A DNA stretch of 64,000 nt from Advenella alkanexedens (lineage in GTDB: Bacteria > Pseudomonadota > Gammaproteobacteria > Burkholderiales > Burkholderiaceae_B), in NCBI RefSeq assembly GCF_019132845.1, contig NZ_JAHSPR010000002.1, forward strand, positions 310,001 to 374,000, read 5' to 3'. The notes beneath the pieces were generated by a model. It saw only the letters and a list, made by a program, of their open reading frames with translations. It did no database searches and was not told where the DNA came from. The position numbers and the translations under genes are program-made. Each line of letters begins with the position of its first letter. Within the stretch, counting starts at the first letter, position 1. Positions 48,820-58,967 of this stretch are shown here, in pieces.

Positions 48820-49212
48820 ATGATCGGTAATTGGAATTATGGAACAGGCCGCCGCAAAACTTCAGTGGCTCGTGTTTTCTTGAAAAAAGGTACAGGCGCC
48901 ATCGTTGTTAACGGTAAACCTGTTGATGAATATTTTGCCCGTGAAACAGGCCGCATGGTTGTTCGTCAGCCTTTGGTCCTCACAGAGCTCACCGAAGCCT
49001 TTGACTTCCACGTCAATGTGCACGGTGGTGGCGAAAGCGGCCAGGCTGGCGCAATCCGTCATGGTATTACCCGCGCGCTTATTGACTATGATGAAACATT
49101 GAAATCATCATTGTCCAAAGCTGGTTATGTAACCCGTGATGCACGTGAAGTCGAGCGTAAAAAAGTCGGTTTCCACAAAGCCCGTCGTCGCAAACAGTTC
49201 AGCAAACGCTAA
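48820..49212 (+). CDS. rpsI: 30S ribosomal protein S9
   Basis: S9 lies in the head of the small subunit, its C-terminal tail reaching the P-site tRNA. The 130-aa protein shows [30 protein letters not shown] and the C-terminal [17 protein letters not shown], whose last Lys-Arg contacts tRNA. It is co-transcribed with rplM and followed by a terminator. Confidence 0.98.
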   Translation: MIGNWNYGTGRRKTSVARVFLKKGTGAIVVNGKPVDEYFARETGRMVVRQPLVLTELTEAFDFHVNVHGGGESGQAGAIRHGITRALIDYDETLKSSLSKAGYVTRDAREVERKKVGFHKARRRKQFSKR

Positions 49213-49228
49213 TCTGTTTTCGAGCCAG

Positions 49229-49256
49229 AAAAGACCGCATTTGCGGTCTTTTTTGT
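49229..49256 (+). terminator. Terminator of rplM-rpsI
   Basis: AAAAGACCGC (49229-49238) pairs with GCGGTCTTTT (49243-49252) around a 4-base loop, followed by more T. Confidence 0.93.
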
Positions 49257-49414
49257 TTTTGGCCTGTTAAAGGCGCTTTGAAACATAGTGAAGCAAAACC
49301 AGTGCCTGATTTTCAGGTAAGTTGAACCAAAACGCGTGTAAAAACTCTCATAATGTGGTGCAATAGTCGTTTATAAAAACGTTTACATCCATTTCATTAA
49401 CAAAGGATTTAACA

Positions 49415-50470
49415 ATGGCATCTTCTTCGGCCCAGATCAAGGTTGGCATCGTTGGCGGCACCGGCTATACCGGTGTGGAATTGCTGCGCCTGTTATCAGC
49501 GCACCCCAATGCAAAGCTTCATGCAATTACCTCTCGTAAAGAAGAAGGCATGCCGGTTGCGGATATGTTTCCCAACTTGCGCGGGCATGTTGATCTGGCT
49601 TTTTCCGCTCCCGAAAATGCGGCACTGACTGAATGTGATGTGGTTTTCTTTGCGACACCTCATGGCGTTGCCATGGGGCAGGCCCGTGCCCTGATAGAGG
49701 CCGGTGTCAAAGTGATCGACCTGGCGGCCGATTTTCGTTTGCAGGACACGGCGGTTTTTGAAAAATGGTACAAAATGCCGCATGCCTGTCCGGATGTCTT
49801 GAAAGACAGTGTTTATGGTTTGGTTGAACTGAATCGGGAAAAGGTGGCCGGCGCGCAGGTGATTGGCAACCCGGGTTGTTATCCCACCACTGTTATTCTG
49901 GGACTTACCCCCTTGTTGGAAAAGGGTCTGATCAAGCTGGACAATATCATTGCCGATTGTAAATCGGGTGTGTCTGGTGCTGGCCGTAAAACCGAAGTGG
50001 GCAGCCTGTTCTCCGAAGCCAGTGACAACTTCAAGGCATACGGAGTTTCCGGCCATCGTCATCATCCTGAAATAGTCGAGCAATTGGGCAAAATTGCCGG
50101 TCAGCCGGTGGGCCTTACCTTTGTGCCGCATCTGGTACCCATGATCCGGGGAATGCTGTCCACCATTTATGTCAAAATCAAACCCGAGGCCCTGGAAACC
50201 GATTTTCAGGCCCTGTACGAGCAGCGTTACCAGAATGAGGCATTTGTTGATGTGATGCCTGTCGGCAGCCTGCCGGAAACCCGCTCGGTCCGGGCATCCA
50301 ATCAGCTGCGTATTGCCTTGCACCGTCCCGGGCATGGCGATACCCTGATTGTTGTCGTGGTTCAGGACAATCTGGTGAAAGGGGCTGCCGGTCAGGCAGT
50401 GCAAAACATGAATGTGTTATTTGGTTTGGCTGAACAAACTGGCCTGGATCAAGTGGCTATTTTGCCTTAA
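49415..50470 (+). CDS. argC: N-acetyl-gamma-glutamyl-phosphate reductase ArgC
   Basis: ArgC reduces N-acetylglutamyl phosphate to the semialdehyde with NADPH in arginine synthesis. The 351-aa protein has [18 protein letters not shown] (NADP fold) and [14 protein letters not shown] with the catalytic Cys. GVSGAGRK and the [10 protein letters not shown] segment, where a His assists catalysis, follow. The 202-bp gap after rpsI contains its promoter region; I see no clear arginine operator. The next gene starts 14 bases after its stop. Confidence 0.96.
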   Translation: MASSSAQIKVGIVGGTGYTGVELLRLLSAHPNAKLHAITSRKEEGMPVADMFPNLRGHVDLAFSAPENAALTECDVVFFATPHGVAMGQARALIEAGVKVIDLAADFRLQDTAVFEKWYKMPHACPDVLKDSVYGLVELNREKVAGAQVIGNPGCYPTTVILGLTPLLEKGLIKLDNIIADCKSGVSGAGRKTEVGSLFSEASDNFKAYGVSGHRHHPEIVEQLGKIAGQPVGLTFVPHLVPMIRGMLSTIYVKIKPEALETDFQALYEQRYQNEAFVDVMPVGSLPETRSVRASNQLRIALHRPGHGDTLIVVVVQDNLVKGAAGQAVQNMNVLFGLAEQTGLDQVAILP

Positions 50471-50484
50471 AGGGCCGGTTAACA

Positions 50485-51177
50485 ATGGCAGCACGTATTT
50501 TTCTTTTGGCCGTCGGTATAGCGGTGGGAGCAACGGGTAGTTATTACGTTACCCAAAACGTCGTGCAGCGTAAAATGCTGGGCGTGGAAAATGAACAGCT
50601 CACTTTGCTTTCGGAAAAAGTAAAGCAGGGTGAGTTGGAAATCCAGGCATTGCAAGGGAAGCTGGATGCTGCCAATGCGCAAATGGTGATTGATAAAAGC
50701 ACGATTGTTGAATTCAATCGCCAGGTCGCGAAGCTGCAGGATGAAATCGTGAGAAGCACCGAGGAATTGTTGCGTTATGAGCAGCTGATTCCCTCCAAAA
50801 GCAATATGCATGTGACCGTTCGGGAGTTCGATGCGGTCAAGGAAGGCGCCCGGATTCGCTATAAGGTATTACTGACGCGCACCCAGAAGCAACCTGCCGT
50901 TTTCAGTGGTCGTTTGCATTTTGAGGCCAAGGGCAAGATGAATGGCAAGGCCACCACCGTGGTGCTTAAGCCCGACTCTGCAGTCCAGAATGCAGACAAT
51001 AACAAGTCGTCAACAAAAAATGCCAGTAATGGTGGCCAGAACTTGAAGTTCAGCAAAATTGAACTGGCACAGGGCCTGCTGGTGATTCCTGACGGCTTTA
51101 TACCTGAAAACATAACCCTGAAGGTGGTGGAAGGTAAAAATACACGTGTGACGCGAACGCTAAAGCTCAAGTCTTAG
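50485..51177 (+). CDS. Membrane-anchored coiled-coil protein (DUF6776-like)
   Basis: A 230-aa protein of unknown function. One N-terminal membrane helix (about 4-24) is followed by a coiled coil (about 30-95, many Glu, Gln, Leu and Lys in heptad-like spacing). A beta-rich C-terminal domain (about 105-230) has a Ser/Asn-rich loop at about 170-190. It resembles proteins found between argC and erpA in betaproteobacteria and annotated DUF6776, an assignment made from memory of the pattern. It probably faces the periplasm. The intact coiled coil suggests an oligomer or envelope scaffold. Confidence 0.7.
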   Translation: MAARIFLLAVGIAVGATGSYYVTQNVVQRKMLGVENEQLTLLSEKVKQGELEIQALQGKLDAANAQMVIDKSTIVEFNRQVAKLQDEIVRSTEELLRYEQLIPSKSNMHVTVREFDAVKEGARIRYKVLLTRTQKQPAVFSGRLHFEAKGKMNGKATTVVLKPDSAVQNADNNKSSTKNASNGGQNLKFSKIELAQGLLVIPDGFIPENITLKVVEGKNTRVTRTLKLKS

Positions 51178-51260
51178 CGTGTTGTTATGTTAAAATAATC
51201 AAGTTATAGGCGTATCTGCCTGTTTTATTAAGGTGACTGTATCTCACCAGGAGTAAGTAT

Positions 51261-51629
51261 ATGAGTAGCGTTTTAGAGTCAGTAGACTTGCAGGCTCCTC
51301 CAGTGCCATTGGTTTTTACCGATGCGGCTGCAGCTAAAGTCAAGGATTTGTTAATCGATGAAGGTAATCCCGACCTTAAACTGCGCGTGTTCGTGCAGGG
51401 TGGTGGCTGTTCAGGATTCCAGTATGGCTTCACGTTTGATGAGGTCGTTAACGATGATGACACCACTATCGATAAAGATGGCGTTCAGTTGTTGGTAGAC
51501 CCCATGAGTTTCCAGTACCTGGTTGGCGCTGAAATTGATTACAAAGAAGATATTGAAGGTTCACAGTTTGTGATTCGTAATCCGAATGCCCAAACAACTT
51601 GTGGTTGTGGTTCTTCTTTTTCGGTGTAA
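51261..51629 (+). CDS. erpA: Iron-sulfur cluster insertion protein ErpA
   Basis: ErpA is an A-type carrier that delivers [4Fe-4S] clusters to apoproteins; IspG is the essential client in E. coli. The 122-aa protein has all three cluster-binding cysteines, Cys50 in [12 protein letters not shown] and Cys114 and Cys116 in [11 protein letters not shown]. It has its own leader of 83 bases after the coiled-coil gene and a strong terminator downstream. ThiC and NadA in this window are possible cluster clients. Confidence 0.96.
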   Translation: MSSVLESVDLQAPPVPLVFTDAAAAKVKDLLIDEGNPDLKLRVFVQGGGCSGFQYGFTFDEVVNDDDTTIDKDGVQLLVDPMSFQYLVGAEIDYKEDIEGSQFVIRNPNAQTTCGCGSSFSV

Positions 51630-51689
51630 TACTGTTAAACAGCAAGTGTCGTTCGCGTTCGTGAAGGCATGACACTAAATAAACCAGAG

Positions 51690-51730
51690 CAGGCCCGTGT
51701 ATTGAATAAAATGCACGGGCCTGTTTTTTT
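51690..51730 (+). terminator. Terminator of erpA
   Basis: CAGGCCCGTG (51690-51699) pairs with CACGGGCCTG (51714-51723) and is followed by a T-run. It works rightward; the left flank lacks an A-run, so it is not obviously bidirectional for the convergent nadB. Confidence 0.92.
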
Positions 51731-51735
51731 GTGTC

Positions 51736-53319
51736 TCAGGATAACAGCGGTGCCAGTATGGTAGGCGCAGCGGTATTAGCCATGTCAGGGTAGTCGGTCG
51801 TGTAATGCAGGCCCCGGCTTTCCTTGCGGGCCAGGCCGCATTGCAGCATCAGGCTGGCAACGTCCAGCATGTTTCCCAGCTCGATATCATCCAGGCGGGG
51901 GGCTTGTGGGCCAGCGCCTGTGTGAAACTGTGTTTTCCATGCGCCCAGCTGCTGCAGGGCTGCCTGCATGCCGGCATGATTGCGCACAATGCCAAAATAG
52001 TGCCGCATCAGTTGCCTCAGGTTGTTGACGTCAAGAGGGCTGCCTTGTGCCGGCTGTTTGACATTGTCTGTCACTGTCTTAATGCAAAGGGTGTTGTCAT
52101 AAGCGGCAGGGGTTTCCCAGGGCAGCTTGGCGGCAATGTTGCGGGCAATATTTCGGCCCGTCACGATGCATTCCAGCAAGGAATTGCTGGCCAACCGGTT
52201 GGCACCGTGCAGGCCGGTGTAAGCGCTTTCACCGGCACAGTAAAGCCCTTTCAGGTCTGTTTGTCCTGAGTGGTTAATAACGACACCACCACAGGTATAG
52301 TGGGCGGCGGGTGCAACCGGGATGGGGGTGGTGCAAATGTCCAGTCCATGGGACAGGCAGGTTGCATGAATCGTGGGAAAGTGATGCAAAATTTCATCCC
52401 TTGGCTTATGCGAGATGTCCAGCAGGACATGCTGGCTGCCATTTTTTTTCATTTCAGTTTCAATGGCCCGGGCCACAATATCGCGCGGTGCCAGTTCAGC
52501 ACGTGCGTCATAGTCGGGCATGAAGCGACTGCCGTCTGGCCGCAGTAAAATACCGCCTTCTCCTCTGACCGCCTCGGAAATCAAAAAGGTGGGAGCATTG
52601 GGTAAGGCCAGCGCGGTTGGGTGAAACTGGATGAACTCCATGTTGGCAACCCGGCAGCCTGCCCGCCAGGCCATGGCAATCCCATCACCGGTAGCTATGG
52701 CCGGGTTGGTGGTATGGGTAAAAAGCTGTCCGGTGCCACCGGTGGCCAGTACGGTATTGGGGGCCAGAAAGGTTTCGATTTCACAGGACTGCCGGTTGAG
52801 AGCCTTGACACCCAGGCATTGGGCAGGCTGTTCCTCATCAAGCAACAAGTCAATCGAGGCCCGTTGCTCAAATACCTGGATGTTGGGATGCAGACCCAAG
52901 AGGGATTGCAGGGTATGCGTGATGACATGCCCTGTTTGGTCCGATGCATGGGCAATCCGACGCCAAGAATGGCCGCCTTCAAGGGTCAAGTGCAGTTGCT
53001 GATCGTTCTCGTTGCGCGTAAAGCTGACCTGGTGCGCCAGCAGCCATTTCAGGGCATCGGGCGAGTGCTCAACAATGTGAGCCACCGCTTCTTTTTCGCA
53101 CAGCCCGGCTCCGGCAATCAGCGTGTCGTTAATGTGTCGTTCGAAGGAGTCCTGGCTGTCCCAGACGGCGGCAATGCCGCCTTGTGCCTTGTCGCTGGCG
53201 GTGTTGATAAGCGCGTCTTTGCACAGTATGGCAATGCGCTGGTTGTCCGGCAATGACAGGGCTACCGATAATCCGGCCAGGCCACTGCCAATAATAATGG
53301 TGTCAAACTGACGCATCAT
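51736..53319 (-). CDS. nadB: L-aspartate oxidase NadB
   Basis: NadB oxidises aspartate to iminoaspartate, the first step of de novo NAD synthesis. The 527-aa flavoprotein has the FAD fold IIGSGLAGLSVALSL (about 9-23), the QGGIAAV block, HTTNPAIATGDGIAMAWRAG, the EFIQFHPTAL segment and the late AYTGLHGANRLASNSLLE. It starts 5 bases after nadA, forming a two-gene operon under the putative nadA operator. nadC is not in the window. Confidence 0.97.
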   Translation of the reverse strand: MMRQFDTIIIGSGLAGLSVALSLPDNQRIAILCKDALINTASDKAQGGIAAVWDSQDSFERHINDTLIAGAGLCEKEAVAHIVEHSPDALKWLLAHQVSFTRNENDQQLHLTLEGGHSWRRIAHASDQTGHVITHTLQSLLGLHPNIQVFEQRASIDLLLDEEQPAQCLGVKALNRQSCEIETFLAPNTVLATGGTGQLFTHTTNPAIATGDGIAMAWRAGCRVANMEFIQFHPTALALPNAPTFLISEAVRGEGGILLRPDGSRFMPDYDARAELAPRDIVARAIETEMKKNGSQHVLLDISHKPRDEILHHFPTIHATCLSHGLDICTTPIPVAPAAHYTCGGVVINHSGQTDLKGLYCAGESAYTGLHGANRLASNSLLECIVTGRNIARNIAAKLPWETPAAYDNTLCIKTVTDNVKQPAQGSPLDVNNLRQLMRHYFGIVRNHAGMQAALQQLGAWKTQFHTGAGPQAPRLDDIELGNMLDVASLMLQCGLARKESRGLHYTTDYPDMANTAAPTILAPLLS

Positions 53320-53324
53320 GATGC

Positions 53325-54515
53325 TTAAGCGGCCCCTATATGCTGAAATAGTTTCATGTCCTGAATCAGGTTGCCGCTGGCCTTGACCGATTTTTTATGG
53401 GCTTCGGCAAACTGCAGCATCCGGTCAAGTGGCAGGCGGGCCCGTTCGGCCAGTGTTTTGTCCAGCGTGACTTCACCCGAGCCATCAAGCAGGCATTGTT
53501 TGATGCCGGCCAGTCCATTCATGGCCATCCAGGGGCAAAAGGCACAGCTTTTACAGGTGGCGCTATTGCCAGATGTGGGGGCTGAAATAAAGGTTTTGCC
53601 AGGCGCTCTTTTTTGCATTTCGTGCATGATGCCGGCATCGGTAGCCACAATAAACGTTTGGGCCGGCAGCTCGATGGCGGCCTGAATCAGTTTGCTGGTA
53701 GAGCCGGTTACATCGGCCAATGCTGCCACGCCTGCCGGTGATTCCGGGTGCACCAGTACTTTGGCATCGGGGTATTGTTTTTTCAGGCTGGCCAGTTCGG
53801 CTGCCTTGAATTCATTATGAACCAGACAGGAGCCTTGCCATAGCAGCATATCGGCACCCGTATTGTTTTGAATGTATTGGCCAAGGTGACGATCGGGGCC
53901 CCAGATGATTTTTTCGCCTTTTTCATGCAGGTAAGTCACGATTTCCAGGGCGATTGAAGAGGTGACCACCCAATCGGCACGTGCTTTGACTTCGGCACTG
54001 GTGTTGGCGTAGACGACCACGGTCCGGTCAGGGTGGGCATCACAGAAGGCACTGAACTGGTCGGCAGGGCAGCCCAGATCCAGTGAACATTCGGCCTCGA
54101 GGGTTGGCATCAGTACTTTTTTCCCGGGGCTAAGCATTTTGGCGGTTTCACCCATGAAGCGAACACCGGCCACAATCAGGGTAGAGGCTTCATGGTCACG
54201 ACCAAAGCGTGCCATTTCAAGCGAGTCTCCCACGCAGCCATTGGTTTCAAGTGCCAGATCCTGCAAGACGGGATCAACATAATAATGGGCCACCAGCACG
54301 GCATTCCTGCTTTGCATGAGTTGCCTGATTTCCTGGATGTATTGCTGCTCCTGGTTTTTTGACAGGGGGGCGGGTATTTTGGCCCAGGCCTTGCCTACCG
54401 CTTGGGCATCTGCGCTTTCCGGAAGGATGGAGGTCATGCAGGCTTGCCCGTTAAGGCTGGCGCTGTGTAATAAGGGTTGATCAAATTCAAATGCTTTCTG
54501 TTCTGTGTGTCCCAT
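53325..54515 (-). CDS. nadA: Quinolinate synthase NadA
   Basis: NadA condenses iminoaspartate with dihydroxyacetone phosphate to quinolinate, using a [4Fe-4S] cluster. The 396-aa protein shows [16 protein letters not shown], the [14 protein letters not shown] block, [15 protein letters not shown] and, near the end, [15 protein letters not shown], supplying cluster cysteines. VHPESPAGV and the [12 protein letters not shown] stretch are typical of the long proteobacterial form. Its promoter region holds a 21-bp palindrome, the likely operator of the divergent NadQ. Confidence 0.96.
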   Translation of the reverse strand: MGHTEQKAFEFDQPLLHSASLNGQACMTSILPESADAQAVGKAWAKIPAPLSKNQEQQYIQEIRQLMQSRNAVLVAHYYVDPVLQDLALETNGCVGDSLEMARFGRDHEASTLIVAGVRFMGETAKMLSPGKKVLMPTLEAECSLDLGCPADQFSAFCDAHPDRTVVVYANTSAEVKARADWVVTSSIALEIVTYLHEKGEKIIWGPDRHLGQYIQNNTGADMLLWQGSCLVHNEFKAAELASLKKQYPDAKVLVHPESPAGVAALADVTGSTSKLIQAAIELPAQTFIVATDAGIMHEMQKRAPGKTFISAPTSGNSATCKSCAFCPWMAMNGLAGIKQCLLDGSGEVTLDKTLAERARLPLDRMLQFAEAHKKSVKASGNLIQDMKLFQHIGAA

Positions 54516-54548
54516 GGCTTTTCAAATAGTATTTTTTTAAAAAATCAA

Positions 54549-54577
54549 ATTATGCTCTTTTTGAGCATAAAAGGCAA
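54549..54577 (-). promoter_or_regulatory. nadA promoter with probable NadQ operator palindrome
   Basis: A perfect inverted repeat TTATGCTC-N5-GAGCATAA spans 54550-54570, 35 bases before the nadA start. On the minus strand, CATAAT (54554-54549) serves as -10 and TTGCCT (54577-54572) as a weak -35 at 17 bp, so the palindrome fills the spacer and overlaps the -10. A bound dimer would block RNA polymerase. Binding by the neighbouring NadQ is inferred from position. Confidence 0.7.
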
Positions 54578-54632
54578 AGCATTTTTATAAATGGACATTC
54601 TGTTGTCATGCCCGTTGTTGCAAATAGTTTTG

Positions 54633-54676
54633 CCCGACGGGATACTTCCATATACCCGACGGGATACTTCCATATA
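54633..54676 (+). repeat. Perfect 22-bp tandem duplication in the nadQ leader
   Basis: The unit CCCGACGGGATACTTCCATA plus TA occurs twice with no gap (54633-54654 and 54655-54676). It lies 40 bases before the nadQ start. Twenty-two is not a multiple of three, so the duplication would have shifted the frame had translation begun at the in-frame ATG at 54591; this supports the start at 54717. Confidence 0.95.
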
Positions 54677-54716
54677 CAATGGCCATGCCAATATCCAATC
54701 ATCAATAGCCATAACA

Positions 54717-55661
54717 ATGTCGGCATCAGATACCTCTCCCAGTCAGAACGAGGGCGCCAGTGAGCTGGTTGCCGTTTTAATCGCCATTACCCGGTTTTCC
54801 GCCCGTGTCTTAACGGTGCTCGATGGTCTGTCCCTGCCTTTTGGGGCCTTGTCGCCGATTCACCGTTCCTTGCAGTCGGGGGTCCGTCAGTGGGTAAAAA
54901 CCCAAACCAGACAGCCGATGGGTTATGTAGAGCAGCTGTACACCTTCGTGGATACCACCCGAACCCGTTTGTCGGGACATCCGGTGCTGTATGTCAGTTA
55001 TCTGGGACTGGTCAAGGAAATTGATGAAAGCCAGCTTGAGGCGCATGCCAGCTGGCAGGACTGGTACTATTATTTTCCCTGGGAAGATCATCGGCAGGGA
55101 CTGGCTCCCTGGGTGGCGCAAACGCTTTTGCCGTCATTGCAGGATTGGGTCAATCAGGAAAGCGATCCTACTGGCCGCATGAACCGGCAACGCCGGGTGG
55201 ATATGTGTTGGGGCCTGAACGGATTTGACTGGGTGGAAGAGCATGTGTTGTTACGCTACGAGCTCATGTATGAAGCGGGTCTGATTCCCGAGGCACCCAA
55301 TTATCTCAGTATCGGGCTGGGGGCTGGCGAAATCGGGGTTTTCATGCAGCGGGATCATCGCCGGGTGCTGGCTACGGCCATGTCACGGTTGCGGGCAAAA
55401 ATCAAATACCGTCCTGTTATTGCCGAACTGATGCCGGCAGAGTTCACCCTGTTTCAATTGCAAAAAAGTATAGAGGGGCTGGCTGGCGTAGAGTTGCACA
55501 AGCAGAATTTTCGTCGCATGATACAGCACCAGGATCTGGTGGAGGAAACGGGCAAGGTTACTACCCAGGATCGAGGCCGGCCGGCGCGGCTGTATAAATT
55601 TAAAGAGCATGTTTTGCTGGAAAATATTCTGGCGGGTAGCAAGCTGCCGCAAATAAAATAA
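54717..55661 (+). CDS. nadQ: NadQ-type transcriptional regulator of NAD synthesis (Nudix-related, winged helix)
   Basis: A 314-aa protein with a degenerate Nudix-like N-terminal part (about 15-165) and a C-terminal winged-helix domain. The N-terminal part contains LPFGALSPIHRSLQSGVRQW and PMGYVEQLYTF. The DNA-binding domain ends in RGRPARLYKF (about 294-303), as in NrtR and NadQ regulators. NadQ proteins repress nadABC when NAD is sufficient. The Nudix catalytic GX5EX7REUXEEXGU box is absent, so it is a sensor, not a hydrolase. The start MSASDTSPSQ (54717) is preferred, because residues before it match nothing and cross the 22-bp duplication; no good ribosome site decides. Confidence 0.85.
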   Translation: MSASDTSPSQNEGASELVAVLIAITRFSARVLTVLDGLSLPFGALSPIHRSLQSGVRQWVKTQTRQPMGYVEQLYTFVDTTRTRLSGHPVLYVSYLGLVKEIDESQLEAHASWQDWYYYFPWEDHRQGLAPWVAQTLLPSLQDWVNQESDPTGRMNRQRRVDMCWGLNGFDWVEEHVLLRYELMYEAGLIPEAPNYLSIGLGAGEIGVFMQRDHRRVLATAMSRLRAKIKYRPVIAELMPAEFTLFQLQKSIEGLAGVELHKQNFRRMIQHQDLVEETGKVTTQDRGRPARLYKFKEHVLLENILAGSKLPQIK

Positions 55662-55781
55662 GCAATGAGACAGGATAGGCTAGTGGCTTCGTTATAACAG
55701 CGGGGTATTGCCCCTTTTCGCATTTTCAATCTGAGTCATTAAACTGGCTGCTTCAGTAACTTCAGCGTATAAACAAGAAGT

Positions 55782-56897
55782 TCAGGCCGGGTAGTAACAG
55801 CCCAGAATGGTTTTGCGCCGGGCACCGCTGACGGACGGCGTGCCTGCCGGTACCCGGTTGCAATGGGCCCAGGCCAGCCAGGCAAAAGCCAGGGCTTCCA
55901 TGGACTGGCCGGGAATCCCGTAATCTTCACAGCGACTTACCGGCAGGCGTGCCCGTTGCGCAAGCTCCTGCAACAGGGGGCCATTGAATGCGCCACCGCC
56001 ACAGGTAATGATTTCCTGTGTTTCGGGGGCATGGGCATGAATGGCGCTGGCAATGGTTTGGGCAGTTAGCGCGCGCAGGCTGGCCTGGATGTCAGGGGCG
56101 CTAATGTTTTGTTTGAAGTTGCCAAGCAGGGTATCCAGCCAGTTCGGGTTGAACAAGTCCCGGCCGGTTGATTTGGGTGGGGGCAGTGCAAACCAGGGTT
56201 CGGCTTCAAGCAAATAATTCAGCAATGCCTCGTTCACCGTACCGCAGGCCCCCCATTGGCCATCCCTGTCATATTCCTTGCCGGTATGGCGCTGGCACCA
56301 TAAATCCATCAGTACATTGGCCGGGCCGGTATCAAACCCGTTTACTTCTTTTTCAGGATGCAAAATACTGATATTGGCGATGCCACCCAGATTCAGGACG
56401 GTAACAGGCCGTTGTGTGCCAAACAAGGACTGGTGAAAAGCAGGCACCAAGGGAGCGCCTTGACCGCCTGCGGCAATGTCCTTGCTGCGAAAGTCGGCCA
56501 CCACCGCAATGTGTGCCAGTTCGCTCAACAGGGCGGGTGCATTCAGTTGCAGGGTGTAGCCCAGTTCGGGGCGATGGCGTACGGTTTGACCGTGGGCGCC
56601 AATGGCCGTGATGTTTTCCGCTGTCAGCTGTGTTTGTTCCAGCAACTGTTTGCAAACCCTGGCATACAAACGGGCCAGTTCATTGGCGGCCAGGCTGGCT
56701 TTTTCCAATTCATTGAGCCCTGGCGCATTCAGTTCAAGAAAATGCTGTCTTAACAAAGCCGGCATGGGCAGGCTGGCCTGGGCAAGAATGCGGGGGCGTT
56801 GTGCGGGTGAAAAGGCGGCAATGATGCCATCGACCCCATCGGTGCTGGTGCCGGACATGAGCCCGATGAAAAATTGAGTGTCCTGTATGGCAGCCAT
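55782..56897 (-). CDS. anmK: Anhydro-N-acetylmuramic acid kinase AnmK
   Basis: AnmK opens and phosphorylates anhydro-MurNAc recovered from the cell wall. The start is placed at 56897 (MAAIQDTQFFIGLMSGTSTDGVDG), where family similarity begins; a longer frame to 57023 would run 42 residues into the tyrS promoter region and overlap it. The 371-aa kinase has the ATP loop GLMSGTSTDG, GAHGQTVRHRP, the catalytic Asp in GFDTGPANVLMD and ITCGGGAFNGPLL. It is monocistronic and divergent from tyrS. Together with mpl it indicates murein recycling. Confidence 0.94.
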   Translation of the reverse strand: MAAIQDTQFFIGLMSGTSTDGVDGIIAAFSPAQRPRILAQASLPMPALLRQHFLELNAPGLNELEKASLAANELARLYARVCKQLLEQTQLTAENITAIGAHGQTVRHRPELGYTLQLNAPALLSELAHIAVVADFRSKDIAAGGQGAPLVPAFHQSLFGTQRPVTVLNLGGIANISILHPEKEVNGFDTGPANVLMDLWCQRHTGKEYDRDGQWGACGTVNEALLNYLLEAEPWFALPPPKSTGRDLFNPNWLDTLLGNFKQNISAPDIQASLRALTAQTIASAIHAHAPETQEIITCGGGAFNGPLLQELAQRARLPVSRCEDYGIPGQSMEALAFAWLAWAHCNRVPAGTPSVSGARRKTILGCYYPA

Positions 56898-57037
56898 ATG
56901 CAATCTGAATTTGGATAAAAAGGTATAATTTAGCACTGAATCGCAGGAAAAAAGCGATAATAGCAGGTCTACCTGATTATCATCCCGGTTACATTCTGTT
57001 TCTGGGATGTTTATGTTTTGCATTGGATAAAGTTTTT

Positions 57038-58264
57038 ATGTCATCTTCCGAATCACCTGTTTCTCCAGAAGTCCAGAATGACTTGCGCATTGTCTTGCGT
57101 GGGTGCGATGAACTGCTGGTCGAGTCAGAGTTTGCCAAAAAGCTGCAAAAGAGCCGTGATACCAATACGCCCTTGCGTATTAAACTGGGTCTGGACCCAA
57201 CCGCTCCCGATATTCACCTGGGTCATACCGTTGTCCTGAATAAAATGCGTCAGCTGCAAGACCTTGGGCACAATGTCATTTTCCTGATTGGCAATTTCAC
57301 TTCCATGATTGGTGATCCCAGCGGCCGTAACGCAACCCGCCCGCCACTTACCAAAGAACAGGTCGAGGAAAACGCAAAAACCTATTATGAACAGGCCAGC
57401 ATGGTGCTGGATCCTGAACGTACTGAAATCCGCTACAACGCCGACTGGTGCGAACAGCTGGGTGCAAGCGGTATTATCCAGCTGGCCTCACGTTACACCG
57501 TGGCCCGCATGATGGAACGCGATGATTTCACCAAGCGTTTCAAGGGCGGTGTGCCTATTGCGGTTCACGAGTTTTTATATCCCTTGCTGCAGGGCTACGA
57601 CTCTGTCGTGCTCAAGTCCGACCTCGAACTCGGTGGCACCGACCAGAAGTTCAATCTGCTGGTGGGCCGTGAGCTGCAAAAAGAATATGGCCAAGAGCCC
57701 CAGTGCGTGTTAACCATGCCCTTGCTGGTGGGTCTTGATGGTGTCGACAAAATGTCCAAATCCAAGAATAATTACATTGGCATTACCGAAGCGCCCGACT
57801 CCATGTTTGGCAAGCTCATGTCCATTTCAGATACGCTCATGTGGAGCTATTACGAGCTGCTTTCTTTCCTTTCCCTGGAAGAAATCGCCGACCTTAAAAA
57901 ACAAACCGAAGAAGGGCGCAACCCGCGTGACATCAAGGTCATGCTGGCCCAGGAAATCATTACCCGGTTCCATTCCGCCAAGGCGGCCGAACAGGCTCTG
58001 GCCAATTTTGAGGCCCGCTTCCGTGATGGTGCCATCCCTGATGACATGCCTGAGATCCAGTTGCCGGGCGGCCCGTTGGGTATTGTCAAGGTGCTCAGGG
58101 AATCGGGCCTGTCCAGCTCCGGTTCCGAAGCCCAGCGTAATATCGAACAGGGTGGTGTACGGGTTGATGGCCAGCGGGTTGAGGATAAATCACTGCAGCT
58201 TGCAGCAGGTACTTATGTCGTGCAGGTAGGCAAACGCAAGTTTGCCCGCATTACTGTCAATTAA
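57038..58264 (+). CDS. tyrS: Tyrosyl-tRNA synthetase TyrS
   Basis: TyrS charges tRNA-Tyr. The start is ATG 57038 ([10 protein letters not shown]), not the TTG at 57023. The 408-aa class I enzyme has the HLGH signature in [19 protein letters not shown] (about 55-73), the [11 protein letters not shown] block, [12 protein letters not shown] (KMSKS) and a C-terminal S4 RNA-binding domain (about 340-405). Upstream, a CATCCC/GGGATG hairpin (56981-57009) lies in the leader. Two shorter genes, PEBP and glyA, follow in the same direction. Confidence 0.96.
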   Translation: MSSSESPVSPEVQNDLRIVLRGCDELLVESEFAKKLQKSRDTNTPLRIKLGLDPTAPDIHLGHTVVLNKMRQLQDLGHNVIFLIGNFTSMIGDPSGRNATRPPLTKEQVEENAKTYYEQASMVLDPERTEIRYNADWCEQLGASGIIQLASRYTVARMMERDDFTKRFKGGVPIAVHEFLYPLLQGYDSVVLKSDLELGGTDQKFNLLVGRELQKEYGQEPQCVLTMPLLVGLDGVDKMSKSKNNYIGITEAPDSMFGKLMSISDTLMWSYYELLSFLSLEEIADLKKQTEEGRNPRDIKVMLAQEIITRFHSAKAAEQALANFEARFRDGAIPDDMPEIQLPGGPLGIVKVLRESGLSSSGSEAQRNIEQGGVRVDGQRVEDKSLQLAAGTYVVQVGKRKFARITVN

Positions 58265-58305
58265 TTGACTTCCATCTATTAACATCAGGTTTTATTGGGG
58301 GATCT

Positions 58306-58935
58306 ATGAAGTTACTCAGTCAGTCAATCGTCAATGGCCAGGTCATACACCCACGTTATGCTTTTGGCAAACAGGATGCGGTGGCACATATTGCACTGTC
58401 CGATAATTTGAATCCGCACTTCTCCTGGGAGGGGGCGCCTGAGGGTACCCGGTCTTTCGTATTGATTTGCCGTGATCCGGATGTTCCCAGCAAGCCAGAC
58501 GATGTCAATCAGGAAGACCGTGAAGTACCGGCCGATTTGCCCCGTGTCAACTTCTATCACTGGGTGCTGGTTGATATTCCTGCCAGCGTGACTGCCATTG
58601 AAGAAGGCGAATTCTCCAAAGAAGTGACACCCAAGGGCAAGAACGGCCCCATTGCGCCTCGCAACATGCGCCAGGGCATCAATGACTACACGGCCTGGTT
58701 TGCCAATGACCATGACATGAAAGGCGATTACTACGGCTATGATGGCCCGTGCCCTCCTTTCAATGATGCACTGGTCCATCGTTATGAATTCACGCTTTAT
58801 GCCCTGGATATAGAAACAGTTCCACTCGAAGGCCGGTTTAGTGCTGAAGATGTGCTTAAAGTCATCAATACGCATATATTGGCCAGCGACAGTATTACCG
58901 GGCTGTATACACTTAATCCTAAAGTGACCATTTAA
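58306..58935 (+). CDS. YbhB/YbcL family PEBP-like protein
   Basis: A 209-aa phosphatidylethanolamine-binding-protein fold. It shows [24 protein letters not shown] near residues 40-60, then [10 protein letters not shown] and the [10 protein letters not shown] block, with the typical [11 protein letters not shown] late strand. No signal peptide is evident. Bacterial PEBPs have no settled role. It is 41 bases after tyrS and 32 before glyA. Confidence 0.92.
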   Translation: MKLLSQSIVNGQVIHPRYAFGKQDAVAHIALSDNLNPHFSWEGAPEGTRSFVLICRDPDVPSKPDDVNQEDREVPADLPRVNFYHWVLVDIPASVTAIEEGEFSKEVTPKGKNGPIAPRNMRQGINDYTAWFANDHDMKGDYYGYDGPCPPFNDALVHRYEFTLYALDIETVPLEGRFSAEDVLKVINTHILASDSITGLYTLNPKVTI

Positions 58936-58967
58936 TTTTTTTGCCTTTTATAAATTTAGGAAAACAC

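Noticed and set aside
49496-50404. 302-codon minus-strand frame opposite argC
   Set aside because: Antisense shadow of a fully motif-supported enzyme.
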